A stretch of DNA of 64,000 nucleotides from Mycobacteroides franklinii (GTDB taxonomy: Bacteria; Actinomycetota; Actinomycetes; Mycobacteriales; Mycobacteriaceae), in assembly GCF_002013895.1 (NCBI RefSeq), contig NZ_MAFQ01000006.1, forward strand, positions 248,001-312,000, written 5' to 3'. Positions 8,252 to 17,046 of this stretch are shown here, piece by piece. Under the pieces are notes generated by a model. That model was not told the DNA's origin. It ran no database searches and saw nothing but the letters and a program-made list of their open reading frames with translations. How positions within the stretch are numbered: position 1 is the stretch's first letter; the number at the start of each line of letters is the position of its first letter. The translations under genes and the position numbers were made by a program.

Positions 8252-8995
8252 CTAGACGGTGAATCCCCCGTCGATATTGATCGCGGTTCCCGTGATGTAC
8301 CAAGCTTCATCGGAGACCAGGTAGCTGACCAGGCTCGCGATATCGCGCGGCTGACCATAGCGCCCGACCGCGATATTGGGGCGCAGGATCTCGGCCAGCG
8401 CGCCGTCCTCCGGATTCATATCGGTGGCCACGGGACCCGGCTGAACAGTGTTGATGGTGATACCGCGGGGCCCTAGCTCACGCGCCAGTCCGCGGGTGAG
8501 GCCGGCCACGGCGGCCTTGGACATCGAGTACAACGACGCGCTGGCGGTGGGCGAACGGTCACCGTTGATGCTGCCGATGGTGATGATCCGAGCACCGTCC
8601 TTCAGATGCGGGGAGGCCGCCTTGATGGCCGCAAAGACTGCCCGTACGTTGACCGCGACAATCTTGTCGAAGTCTTCCAAGGTTGCGGTGTCCACGTCGC
8701 CAAAGGATGCGATACCCGCGTTGTTGACCAGAATATCCAGTCCACCAAGGTGTTCGGCTGCCTCGTTGACAGCGGCCGTAAGCTGCGCCGGGTCGGATAC
8801 ATCGGTCTTGACGGCCAGCGACCAGCCACCGTCCTCCTTGACATCGGCCACGACGTCCGCGGCCTGTTGCGCCGAACTCGAGAACGTGAACACGACACGT
8901 GCACCGTCTTCGGCAAGCCTGCGCACAATGCCCGCGCCTATCCCACGAGATCCGCCGGTCACGAATGCGCGGCGACCCTTCAGTGGTGGAGTCAT
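8252..8995 (-). CDS. SDR-family oxidoreductase (3-oxoacyl reductase-like)
   Basis: This 247-aa classical SDR has TGGSRGIG at the cofactor loop, NNAG, the catalytic YSMSK preceded by the serine in GSINGDRS, and the C-terminal motif YITGTAINIDGG. It resembles FabG-type reductases acting on ketoacyl or small carbonyl substrates. It is divergent from the esterase gene, and the 106 bp between them hold a small inverted repeat. Substrate is unknown. Confidence 0.85.
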   Translation of the reverse strand: MTPPLKGRRAFVTGGSRGIGAGIVRRLAEDGARVVFTFSSSAQQAADVVADVKEDGGWSLAVKTDVSDPAQLTAAVNEAAEHLGGLDILVNNAGIASFGDVDTATLEDFDKIVAVNVRAVFAAIKAASPHLKDGARIITIGSINGDRSPTASASLYSMSKAAVAGLTRGLARELGPRGITINTVQPGPVATDMNPEDGALAEILRPNIAVGRYGQPRDIASLVSYLVSDEAWYITGTAINIDGGFTV

Positions 8996-9050
8996 GGTGC
9001 TCCTTCCTTAGGTACGCAGGGGTCAAGCGGACTCAGCTGCGAAACATTCC

Positions 9051-9072
9051 CCGTCACGCCAAACTGTGACGG
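9051..9072. promoter_or_regulatory. Inverted repeat in the SDR/esterase divergent promoter region
   Basis: CCGTCAC (9051-9057) and GTGACGG (9066-9072) form a perfect 7-bp inverted repeat with an 8-bp spacer. It lies between the divergent SDR and esterase genes. It is a plausible operator; no adjacent regulator gene identifies the binding protein. Confidence 0.4.
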
Positions 9073-9089
9073 TATGTGCATCCCGCAGG

Positions 9090-9095
9090 CATACT
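9090..9095 (+). promoter_or_regulatory. Candidate -10 element for a leaderless esterase mRNA
   Basis: CATACT ends 6 bp before the GTG at 9102, the spacing seen when transcription starts on the first base of the start codon. Leaderless transcripts are common in mycobacteria. This favours 9102 over the in-frame GTG at 9066, which falls inside the inverted repeat. Confidence 0.4.
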
Positions 9096-9101
9096 CGCTA
9101 T

Positions 9102-9992
9102 GTGTCGTCGCCTGACATTCACCCCGATCTCCGCTTGGCTGCCAGGGTATTTCCGCGGCAGGTCGGGCTACCCCGAACGCTCCCGGTGCTGCGCGCGAGT
9201 ATCCACCTCTCCGACCTGATCCCGAGATGCGGGGTGCGGACCATCGCGGTCAACGGTGATGTGACCGTCCGCGCGCACCTGCCCAAGAACCTCAAGGAAC
9301 CATCCCCGGCCCTGTTGTGGATTCACGGCGGCGGCTATGTGCTGGGCACCGCACGTCAGGAGGACTTCTTCTGTCGCATGGTCATGCAACAGACGGGATT
9401 CCCGGTGGTGTCCGTCGACTATCGGCTGGCGCCCGAACATCCCTACCCCATTCCGCTCGAGGACTGCTATGCCGCGCTGCGCTGGCTGTCCGTGCAGGGG
9501 TGGGTCGATCCGACGCGCACCGCCATCGGCGGCGCCAGCGCCGGCGGCGGACTGACCGCGGCACTCGCTCTGCTGGCGCGCGATCGCGGCGAGGTAGCTC
9601 CAGCCTCACAGTTGCTGATCTACCCGATGCTCGATGACCGCACGAGCGACCGCACCGATATCGGTGGCACCAACCTGCGGGTATGGAGCGCCGAAAGTAA
9701 CCGGTTCGGTTGGGACTCGTACCTCGGCGACGCGGACCGCGATATCGCGGTGCCGGGGCGTCGCACCGATCTGGCCGGATTGGCGCCGGCATGGATGGGC
9801 ATCGGAACGGCCGACCTGTTCCACGAGGAGGATCTGGTGTACGCCGAACGCCTACAGGCCGCCGGGGTCCCGTGCGAATTGGAGGTGGTACCGGGCGCCT
9901 TTCACGGTTTCGACAGACTGGCGCCCTGGGCGGACGTGTCGAAGGATTTCGTGGCCAAGGCGTGCCGGCACCTGCAGGGTGCGCTCGACTGA
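9102..9992 (+). CDS. Alpha/beta hydrolase, hormone-sensitive-lipase (HSL) type esterase
   Basis: This 296-aa protein has the HSL oxyanion motif HGGG (WIHGGGYVLG), the nucleophile elbow GASAGG with the catalytic Ser, and the late acid/His pair (D in GTADLFHEED, H in GAFHGFD). The sequence YRLAPEHPYP between them is characteristic of the LipH/LipN-type family. It should hydrolyse short to medium acyl esters. No signal peptide is seen, so it is probably cytosolic. The GTG at 9102 is favoured by a -10 element just upstream; an alternative GTG lies at 9066. Confidence 0.85.
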   Translation: MSSPDIHPDLRLAARVFPRQVGLPRTLPVLRASIHLSDLIPRCGVRTIAVNGDVTVRAHLPKNLKEPSPALLWIHGGGYVLGTARQEDFFCRMVMQQTGFPVVSVDYRLAPEHPYPIPLEDCYAALRWLSVQGWVDPTRTAIGGASAGGGLTAALALLARDRGEVAPASQLLIYPMLDDRTSDRTDIGGTNLRVWSAESNRFGWDSYLGDADRDIAVPGRRTDLAGLAPAWMGIGTADLFHEEDLVYAERLQAAGVPCELEVVPGAFHGFDRLAPWADVSKDFVAKACRHLQGALD

Positions 9993-10031
9993 GCCGAGAG
10001 CGTATCCAACTCCTTTCCGCGGCAACGCAAA

Positions 10032-11552
10032 TCACCTCAATAACGCGCGGGCGCGGAGGGCAATCCACAACGCGGCCCGGGTGTCCGCGGACTGCAGGTC
10101 GCAGTCGAGAAGCGCCGTGATCCTCGCAGTCCGGTTCCTCATGGTGTGCCGATGGACACCGAGGCTCAATGCGGCGGTTTCCATCTGACCGTTGCAGCTC
10201 AGGAAGGACTCAAGCGTATCCAGCAGCGTGGTATCCGAATCATCGCCGAGCAAGGGCGCCAGCGACTGTGCCAGCAATGCGAGTTCACCAGGTTCCCTGC
10301 CGCCGAGGAGCATGCTGTAGATGTCTCGGTCGTCGAACTCTGTCACTCGCCCATCCGGATGAGCACGTGCCGCCGACCGCGCCTGGTGAAGCGCCAGCTG
10401 AACCTCGCCGAGCCGAGCCCTCCTGCTGATACCCGCGCATATCGAGCGACCCAGCACGGTGCCCAGACTTCGATGAAGGTCTGCCGCACGGCCTGCATTG
10501 TTCGCCGCCAGTACCACCACGATCTCACCGGATGCCGCGGACATGAGAAAAGGCGCTCCCCCGGTCAAATATCGGCTGGCATGTAGCTCACCCGGTAACA
10601 CCGAGCCGATATTGGAAAGCACGACCACGACGACTTCGGTGTCCGGGTCGAATCCGAAGTAGCGCAATACACCTCGGTCTGCCGTGGCGGGATCCGCCAG
10701 CAGTGCCCGGGTCACCGCGGCCCGCAGCCGCTGCTCCGCGTCGGCAACCCGCGCGGGCTTCTCCAGCTCGATCGCGATCAGCGCCATGGCGTGCGAGACG
10801 AGCAGGCGCTGGGCGGCGGTCAACGCATCCTCGGACCGCACCGCGAGATATCCGCGCTGAGCCTTGCCGGCACGAACCGTCTGGATTGTGCAGTAACCCT
10901 CACGGTCGGCGACCACCCGGCTGGCATGCTTGCGACCGTCATCGGGAAAGGCTCGGCGGGTGACCTCGGCCAGATGCTCGGCATCATTGCCCGCCTCGGC
11001 CAGAAGCGTTCCGTCCGTTGCGGTCACGATGACGGTCGCCGCCAAAGATCGACTCAGCGCCGACACCACACCCGGCGCACCGTCACGAAGCGTGGCGCGC
11101 ACCAGCACATCTTGCTGGTCCACTACCCGCTGCACCACGCGGAGTTCGTCCGCCGTCAGTTCATCGATCACGGCCCTGGTGATGGCGATGAACGGAGTGC
11201 GCACCGGCACCTGAAGAATCGGTAGACCCAATTCATCACCGGCAGCGAGGATTCCAGCAGGCACCTCGGAGAAAGTCGTTCCGGTATCGAATGCCAGGGC
11301 AGCAACGTTCTTCTCGGACAGCCTCGCCGCGTACGCGTACTGCTCGGCATGACTGAGCCCCACCGTCAGCCCGGTGGTCATCACCAACTCCCCGCCGAAC
11401 AGGTACGGGGTCGGATCGTTCAGTTCGATGGCATGGGCCCACTTGATAGTCCGCGAAGCGCCGGCCTCACCTGCGGACAGCACAAGTCCCAGATCAGCTC
11501 TCTGAGTCAAGCTCCTGACGGTGATCGGCACGGTTAGACGGTACTCGGCCAC
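10032..11552 (-). CDS. PucR-family transcriptional regulator
   Basis: This 506-aa protein has an N-terminal PucR domain (WAHAIELNDPTPYLFGGELVMTTG), a central GGDEF-like segment and a C-terminal PucR HTH_30 domain (ESFLSCNGQMETAALSLGVH, then RHTMRNRTARI). PucR regulators usually activate catabolic operons in response to their substrates. It is the last gene of the cluster 16771 to 10032, just 18 bp after the CoA transferase gene. It is the obvious regulator for that pathway and for the ATGTCC repeats upstream of the first gene. Confidence 0.85.
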   Translation of the reverse strand: MAEYRLTVPITVRSLTQRADLGLVLSAGEAGASRTIKWAHAIELNDPTPYLFGGELVMTTGLTVGLSHAEQYAYAARLSEKNVAALAFDTGTTFSEVPAGILAAGDELGLPILQVPVRTPFIAITRAVIDELTADELRVVQRVVDQQDVLVRATLRDGAPGVVSALSRSLAATVIVTATDGTLLAEAGNDAEHLAEVTRRAFPDDGRKHASRVVADREGYCTIQTVRAGKAQRGYLAVRSEDALTAAQRLLVSHAMALIAIELEKPARVADAEQRLRAAVTRALLADPATADRGVLRYFGFDPDTEVVVVVLSNIGSVLPGELHASRYLTGGAPFLMSAASGEIVVVLAANNAGRAADLHRSLGTVLGRSICAGISRRARLGEVQLALHQARSAARAHPDGRVTEFDDRDIYSMLLGGREPGELALLAQSLAPLLGDDSDTTLLDTLESFLSCNGQMETAALSLGVHRHTMRNRTARITALLDCDLQSADTRAALWIALRARALLR

Positions 11553-11570
11553 GTCCCGGCAACGGCCTGA

Positions 11571-12686
11571 TCAAGCCTCAGATCGTCCCAAAGGCGGCGG
11601 TCCGTTGCGGTACCAGACGGGGGTCTGCGACATCGAGATCGGATTGGCCACCTGCGGTTCCGGGCTGCCGGGCACCGTCACCGACACGTCGAGCCCGATG
11701 CGCTCGGCGAATCGGAAGGCTTCCGCGATGTCGTTGATGGGACCCGCCGGGACACCCACCTCGGTCAGGATGTCGTACCACTGGTCAGCAGTCTTTTCTC
11801 TGAGCCGCTGTTCCAGCACCTCGACCAGCGCCTCACGGTGCTGGACGCGCATCGGATTGGTTCCGAATCGGTCGTCCTGCGCCAGCAGTGGCAGTTCCAG
11901 CGCGTGTGCAAGGAGTCTGAACTGCTTGTCGTTGCCCACCGCGATCGCGATCGGCCGATCCGCGGTCTCAAACGTCTGGTAGGGCGCGATGCTGGGGTGC
12001 CGGTTTCCTAGCGCACCGGGCACCACACCCGCCCCCAGATAGCCCGAGGCCTGGTTAACCAATGAGGACAACAACACTGACATCAGATCGGTGTCGACAC
12101 GCTGCCCCTGCCCGGTGCGATCTCGATATGAGAGTGCGGCAAGTATCCCGGACAACGCATGTAAAGCCGTCAGGACATCAACGAGCGCCACACCAACTTT
12201 CGACGGGTGTTCGGGGTTGGGCCCGGTGACGCTCATGAGCCCACCGACCGCCTGTACCAGCAGGTCGTATCCGGGGAGATCCGCTCCACCGGTGCGGCCG
12301 AAACCCGTTATGGCGCAATAGACCAGACCTGGATTGAGCTCCTTCAAACTGTCATACCCCAGGCCGAACTTCTCCATGGTTCCGGCCCGGAAGTTCTCCA
12401 CCACCACATCGGCGCCGCTGGCCAACTCCCGTGCCCGCTGCTGGTCCTCGGGGCTCGTCAAATCCAGAACCACCGATTTTTTGTTCCGGTTGACCGCGTT
12501 GAAATACGTGGCCTGGCCGTTCGAATCGTATGGAGGTCCCCACTGGCGGGTGTCGTCTCCCAGCACGGGCCGTTCTATCTTGATCACCTCGGCGCCGAAG
12601 TCCCCCAACATCATGGTCGCGTAGGGGCCGGCGAGCACCCGGCTGAAGTCGACCACCACCAACCCGTCTAGCGCTGCGGGCGTCAC
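11571..12686 (-). CDS. Class III (family III) CoA transferase, probable glutarate or succinate CoA transferase
   Basis: This 371-aa protein begins VTPAALDGLVVVDFSRVLAG and has the CaiB/BaiF family motifs, including GADLPGYDLLVQAVGG with the catalytic Asp that forms the acyl anhydride. The GTG start overlaps the stop of the aldehyde dehydrogenase as GTGA; a longer frame to 12857 only runs inside that gene. Because a glutaryl-CoA-dehydrogenase-like gene shares the cluster, succinyl-CoA:glutarate CoA transfer is the most economical role. Other dicarboxylates are possible. Confidence 0.8.
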   Translation of the reverse strand: MTPAALDGLVVVDFSRVLAGPYATMMLGDFGAEVIKIERPVLGDDTRQWGPPYDSNGQATYFNAVNRNKKSVVLDLTSPEDQQRARELASGADVVVENFRAGTMEKFGLGYDSLKELNPGLVYCAITGFGRTGGADLPGYDLLVQAVGGLMSVTGPNPEHPSKVGVALVDVLTALHALSGILAALSYRDRTGQGQRVDTDLMSVLLSSLVNQASGYLGAGVVPGALGNRHPSIAPYQTFETADRPIAIAVGNDKQFRLLAHALELPLLAQDDRFGTNPMRVQHREALVEVLEQRLREKTADQWYDILTEVGVPAGPINDIAEAFRFAERIGLDVSVTVPGSPEPQVANPISMSQTPVWYRNGPPPLGRSEA

Positions 12687-14152
12687 ATTCCCTCCCCGCC
12701 GCGCAGGTACACGGTGGTGGTGTGGGTGAAAAACTCTCGCGCGGCCCGGCCTTGTTCCTTGGGACCCAGCCCGCTCTTCTTCGCGCCGCCGAAGGGAACA
12801 TGAGGATCGGCACCGGCCGATTCCGAATTCACATGCAGGATGCCGACGTCCAAACAATCGACGGCCCGCAATGCTTGAGTGAGATCCTTGGTGAAAATTG
12901 CTGCGGATAAACCAAACTCGCCGTCATTCGCCAAGCCGAACGCCTCCTCGATGTCTGCGGCACGACGCACCGCCAAAACCGGGCCGAACAGTTCCTCGGT
13001 CCACAGGTCCGCCGCTTCCGTGCCAAGTTCCATGATGGTGGGTGCGATGAAGTAGCCGCCGGCCAGGGGGCCATCGGCGTACCCGTGCCCGCCGGCGATG
13101 GTCACCGCCCCCTGCGCGGACGCTCTGCCGATCCCCGCGGAGATCGCGGCGAACGCCAGCTCACTGACCACGGGTCCCATCTGCGTGTCGTCTGCGGTGG
13201 GATCTCCGACCACGAGCGCGTCCGCGCGGTTCTTGAGCCGTGACAAGAATGTGTCTGCGATGCCATCAGTGAGCACCAGGCGCGATGTCGCGGTGCACTT
13301 TTGGCCCGTTGACCGAAAGGCCCCCAACAGAACTTGCTCCACCGCCAGGTCGACATCGGCATCGTCCAAAACAACCGCGGCATTCTTGCCGCCCATTTCG
13401 GCTTGGACCGGTACACCCCGCGCTGCCCCTGCTGCCGCTACGCGCCGGCCCACGCCCGTCGAACCGGTAAAGGTGACAGCATCGACCCGCGAGTCGGTGA
13501 CTATCGCATCACCGACACGGGAATCCCCCACCACAAGGTTCAACACACCCGCCGGCAGCCCGGCGGCCTCGAATGCCTGAGCAAGGCGCATCGCGAGGAG
13601 CGGTACCGTACTCGCCGGCTTCCACAGCACGGTGTTGCCATATACCAACGCGGGGGCGATCTTCCAGGCCGGTATCGCGATGGGGAAATTGAACGGTGTA
13701 ATGACCCCGACGACACCAACGGGCTTGCGGGTCACCAGGATGTGCTCGCCGCGGCGCGGTGAACTGAACATCTCTCCGCTCTGCCGGTCGCCCTCATTGC
13801 CGTAGTAGCGCAGAATCTGGGCGGCCCGCCGTACCTCTGCGACGCCCTCCGCCTTGGTCTTTCCTTCCTCCGCGGCCAGCTCCAGGCCCCAGGAGTCCGC
13901 CTTGGCATCCAGAACCGCGGCGGCGCGCAGCAGCACCGCACCCCGCTCGTGCATGGGCATGGCGGCCCAACCGGGCTGTGCCGCACGTGCCGCCGCGGCC
14001 GCCTCATCGAACTCCGCTGCCCCCGCCGCGGGTCCTTCCGCGACGACACGGCTGGGGACAGCAGGGCACACGCTGACGATCGCCTCGCCCGCACCGGTGA
14101 CCCACCGCCCGGCAACAAAACTCTGAATCTCGTTGGTATCCAACGCCAGCAT
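12683..14152 (-). CDS. NAD(P)-dependent aldehyde dehydrogenase (semialdehyde type)
   Basis: The 489-aa protein has the canonical ALDH residues: Asn155 in PFNFP, Glu252 in AEMGGKN and the nucleophile Cys286 in GQKCTATSR. The closing motif PFGGAKKSG is also present. I chose ATG 14152 because the longer frame would overlap the upstream gene. Next to a GabT-like aminotransferase it probably oxidises the resulting semialdehyde (succinic or glutaric). The cluster favours glutarate semialdehyde, but succinic semialdehyde cannot be excluded. Confidence 0.85.
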   Translation of the reverse strand: MLALDTNEIQSFVAGRWVTGAGEAIVSVCPAVPSRVVAEGPAAGAAEFDEAAAAARAAQPGWAAMPMHERGAVLLRAAAVLDAKADSWGLELAAEEGKTKAEGVAEVRRAAQILRYYGNEGDRQSGEMFSSPRRGEHILVTRKPVGVVGVITPFNFPIAIPAWKIAPALVYGNTVLWKPASTVPLLAMRLAQAFEAAGLPAGVLNLVVGDSRVGDAIVTDSRVDAVTFTGSTGVGRRVAAAGAARGVPVQAEMGGKNAAVVLDDADVDLAVEQVLLGAFRSTGQKCTATSRLVLTDGIADTFLSRLKNRADALVVGDPTADDTQMGPVVSELAFAAISAGIGRASAQGAVTIAGGHGYADGPLAGGYFIAPTIMELGTEAADLWTEELFGPVLAVRRAADIEEAFGLANDGEFGLSAAIFTKDLTQALRAVDCLDVGILHVNSESAGADPHVPFGGAKKSGLGPKEQGRAAREFFTHTTTVYLRGGEGM

Positions 14153-14181
14153 GTCTATCTCCGTCTCAAATGTCCGAGGGT

Positions 14182-15375
14182 TCAGCGGAACGCTGCTTGC
14201 CCGGTGAGGGCCCGCCCGATCGAGAGCAAATGCATCTCGGAGGTGCCCTCGTAGGTGAGCACCGATTCCAGGTTGTTGGCATGCCGCAGTGGCGAGTACT
14301 CGAGCGTTATACCGCTTGCGCCCAGCAGAGTACGACATTCGCGGGCGATGTTGAGCGCCTCACGCACGTTGTTCAATTTGCCCAGGCTGACCTGCTCGGG
14401 GCGTAGTCCTTCCGAGTCCTTGATGCGGCCGAGGTGCAGCGCCAACAACATCCCCAGACCCAGTTGGACCGTCATGTTGGCCAGCTTCTCCTGACTGAGC
14501 TGGTAGCTCGACAGCGAGCGCCCGAATACCTCACGGGTCCGGGTGTAGTCCAATGCCGTGTGCAGGCTGTCGCGCGCGGCACCCAGCGCACCGAAGATGA
14601 TGCCGAATCGTGCCTCGTTGAGGCAGGACAGCGGCGCCGAAAGCCCCCGGGCACCGGGCAGTTCCGCCGACGCCGGCAGTCGCACACCCTCGAGCACCAA
14701 CTCGGAGGTCACCGACGCCCGCAGCGATAGCTTCTTGTGAATTGCATGGGCACTGAATCCCTTGGTGGCCGTCGGCACGACAAAACCACGGACGCCCTCG
14801 TCGGTCTGCGCCCACACCGTAGCGACATCGGCAAGGTTACCGTTGGTGATCCACATCTTGGTTCCGTCGAGCACCCAGTCCTTACCGTCGCGGCGTGCCC
14901 GCGTCCGCATCCCGGCCGGATTGGAACCAAAGTCGGGCTCGGTCAGCCCGAAGCAGCCAATGGCATGACCAGATGCCAACTGCGGCAGCCATTCCTGCTT
15001 CTGTTGTTCCGAGCCGTACCGGTGGATCGAGAACATCGACAAGGAGCCCTGCACCGAGACGAAGCTCCGCAGACCGCTGTCACCGGCTTCCAATTCGAGG
15101 CATGCCAACCCATAACTCACGGCGTTGGTACCGGCGCACCCGTAGCCGTCGAGGTGCATGCCGAGCACGCCCAGCTCGCCGAATTGACGTGCCAGCTCTC
15201 GAGGAAGGGTGGCGGACTCAAACCATTCGGCGATGTTCGGGCGCAGCTTGGTGTCGACGAACTTCCGCACCGTGGCCGCGATGTCGCGCTCGTCCTGGTC
15301 CAGTCGGCGATCTGTGTCGAAGAGTTCCAGCGGTGTCGAGCACACCTCTGGCGAGGAAACTACGGAAGCAGACAT
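14182..15375 (-). CDS. Acyl-CoA dehydrogenase, glutaryl-CoA dehydrogenase-like
   Basis: The 397-aa flavoprotein has the ACAD signatures GCFGLTEPDFGSNP and the late catalytic glutamate E376 in LTYEGTSEMH. Its motifs FVSVQGSLSMFSIHRYGSEQQKQ and KMWITNG resemble the glutaryl-CoA dehydrogenase subfamily, which oxidises and decarboxylates glutaryl-CoA to crotonyl-CoA. It lies between aminotransferase and aldehyde dehydrogenase genes on the same strand. Substrate assignment rests on subfamily resemblance and context. Confidence 0.75.
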   Translation of the reverse strand: MSASVVSSPEVCSTPLELFDTDRRLDQDERDIAATVRKFVDTKLRPNIAEWFESATLPRELARQFGELGVLGMHLDGYGCAGTNAVSYGLACLELEAGDSGLRSFVSVQGSLSMFSIHRYGSEQQKQEWLPQLASGHAIGCFGLTEPDFGSNPAGMRTRARRDGKDWVLDGTKMWITNGNLADVATVWAQTDEGVRGFVVPTATKGFSAHAIHKKLSLRASVTSELVLEGVRLPASAELPGARGLSAPLSCLNEARFGIIFGALGAARDSLHTALDYTRTREVFGRSLSSYQLSQEKLANMTVQLGLGMLLALHLGRIKDSEGLRPEQVSLGKLNNVREALNIARECRTLLGASGITLEYSPLRHANNLESVLTYEGTSEMHLLSIGRALTGQAAFR

Positions 15376-15412
15376 GTCAAAACTCCTTGTGGTCTGGATA
15401 ATTCGTATGGTC

Positions 15413-16771
15413 TTAGAGGGACCGGAATGCGTCGCGCAGTACGGTGAGGGCCTCCCGCAGCAGCTCATCGGGCAGGGAGAGCGGCGGCAGGAATCGCAGC
15501 ACGTTGCCATACGTTCCGGCCGAAAGCGCCAGCACTCCGTTGTTCTGGCAGAACCTCAAGATCTCCGCTACCGCTTCGCGGTTCGGTTCCTCGGTGCCCG
15601 GTACCACCAACTCGGCGGCGATCATCGCGCCGCGGCCACGGATGTCGCCGACAATGCCGGTCTCCGCCGAGATGATGCCCAACTCCCGTACCAACACCTC
15701 GCCGATATCGGCTGCACGCGTGAGTAAATCGTGGGTCTCGACCTCTTCGAAGACACCCAGGGCCGCCGCGCACGAAAGTGGGTTGCCACTGAAGGTGCCA
15801 CCGATGCCACCCGGATGTGCGGCATCCATGATGTCGGCGCGGCCCGTCACGGCCGCCAACGGCAGCCCGCCTGCAAGCCCCTTCGCGGTGGTGATGAGGT
15901 CCGGTACAACCTGCTCATGCTCGGACGCGAACCACGCACCGGTGCGGGCGATTCCGGTCTGAACCTCGTCGGCAACCAGCAGGATGCCCCGCGCCCGGCA
16001 GAAGTCGGCGACCATCGCCAGGAATCCGGGTGCCGGGACGATGAACCCTCCCTCACCCTGGATCGGCTCTACCACGACGCAGGCCACCGCTTCGGCACCG
16101 ATCTGGTTGTCCACGAGGGATGCGAACTGACGGAACGCATCTGCGGCGCAGTTCTCGGTTCCCGACGGCCAGCGATAGGGGTGTGCCATCGGCGCCCGGT
16201 AGACCTCTGGGGCGAACGGTCCGAAGCCCCGCCGGTAGGGGGCCTGTTTGGCGGTCATCGTCATCGTCATCAGCGAGCGGCCGTGGAACGCGTGATCGAA
16301 CACGACCACCGCCGGCCTCGCGGTGGCCACCCGGGCGTATTTCACCGCGTTCTCTACGGCTTCGGCACCGGTGTTGAATAAGGCGGTGCGCTTCTCGTGA
16401 TCACCAGGGGTGATCCGATTGAGCGTCTCGGCAACCTCGAGGTACTGCTCGTAGGGCGTCGCCAGGAAGCAGGTGTGGGTGAATCGCTGCGCCTGCGCCG
16501 TAACGCGGCTGACCACGGCCGGCGCACTGTTGCCCACGGTGGTGACGGCGATGCCGCTGCCCAGATCGATGAAGCTGTTGCCGTCCACGTCGACCAACAC
16601 GCCGCCGCCGGCCGCCGCGGCGTAAACACCGGCACCGCTCACCAACCCGGCCGGCAGCGCTTTGGCACGGCGGGCCGTCAGCTCGCGCGAGCGTGGCCCA
16701 GGCACTTCCGTCGCCATTCGCCGTACCTGGGCCACTCCCGGCCCTCCCTGGAGGCTAATCATCGAGGTCAT
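15413..16771 (-). CDS. gabT: 4-aminobutyrate/5-aminovalerate aminotransferase (class III)
   Basis: This 452-aa PLP enzyme has the class III hallmarks: FNTGAEAVENAVKYAR, the VEPIQGEGG loop, the cofactor aspartate D268 in VADEVQTG, and the Schiff-base lysine K297 in TTAKGLAGG. It matches GabT/DavT enzymes that transfer the amino group of GABA or 5-aminovalerate to 2-oxoglutarate. It is the first gene of the catabolic cluster, preceded by ATGTCC repeats. GABA versus 5-aminovalerate cannot be decided from motifs. Confidence 0.85.
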   Translation of the reverse strand: MTSMISLQGGPGVAQVRRMATEVPGPRSRELTARRAKALPAGLVSGAGVYAAAAGGGVLVDVDGNSFIDLGSGIAVTTVGNSAPAVVSRVTAQAQRFTHTCFLATPYEQYLEVAETLNRITPGDHEKRTALFNTGAEAVENAVKYARVATARPAVVVFDHAFHGRSLMTMTMTAKQAPYRRGFGPFAPEVYRAPMAHPYRWPSGTENCAADAFRQFASLVDNQIGAEAVACVVVEPIQGEGGFIVPAPGFLAMVADFCRARGILLVADEVQTGIARTGAWFASEHEQVVPDLITTAKGLAGGLPLAAVTGRADIMDAAHPGGIGGTFSGNPLSCAAALGVFEEVETHDLLTRAADIGEVLVRELGIISAETGIVGDIRGRGAMIAAELVVPGTEEPNREAVAEILRFCQNNGVLALSAGTYGNVLRFLPPLSLPDELLREALTVLRDAFRSL

Positions 16772-16829
16772 CAGGTCTCCTTCCGCTCGATGTCATCCCG
16801 ACAGTAGGAGCAGGCCGGTAGCCACACGA

Positions 16830-16866
16830 ATGTCCGTTTAGGACATGTAGTTCCTTTTGAATGTCC
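16830..16866. promoter_or_regulatory. ATGTCC repeat cluster, candidate PucR operator for the gabT operon
   Basis: ATGTCC (16830-16835) and its reverse complement GGACAT (16841-16846) form a dyad around GTTTA. A third ATGTCC follows at 16861-16866. The cluster starts about 59 bp upstream of the gabT start. With a PucR gene closing the operon, binding by that regulator is the natural inference. Confidence 0.5.
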
Positions 16867-16999
16867 AATTCGTATATAGGTAACGCGTGTCGCGGGCGGT
16901 GAGACTGAGCCGACACCGAGAGCAACGTGGGGCCGGGCGCCGCCACATCCGGGCGCAGAATCTGTGAATGAGGTGCCTGAAAGCTGTGAGATCCCTGCC

Positions 17000-17036
17000 G
17001 CTAATGTAAATGAAGACCGTTTTCATTATCATTAGC
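17000..17036. promoter_or_regulatory. 37-bp Zur-like palindrome upstream of the PPE gene
   Basis: Outer arms GCTAATG and CATTAGC (17000-17006, 17030-17036) and inner arms AATGAAGAC and GTTTTCATT (17009-17017, 17019-17027) share one centre at 17018. In total 15 of 18 base pairs match. The inner TGAA...TTTTCA core resembles actinobacterial Zur boxes. The site ends 10 bp before the ATG, so a bound repressor would block transcription or initiation. Zur identity is inferred. Confidence 0.65.
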
Positions 17037-17046
17037 GAGAGGGCAT

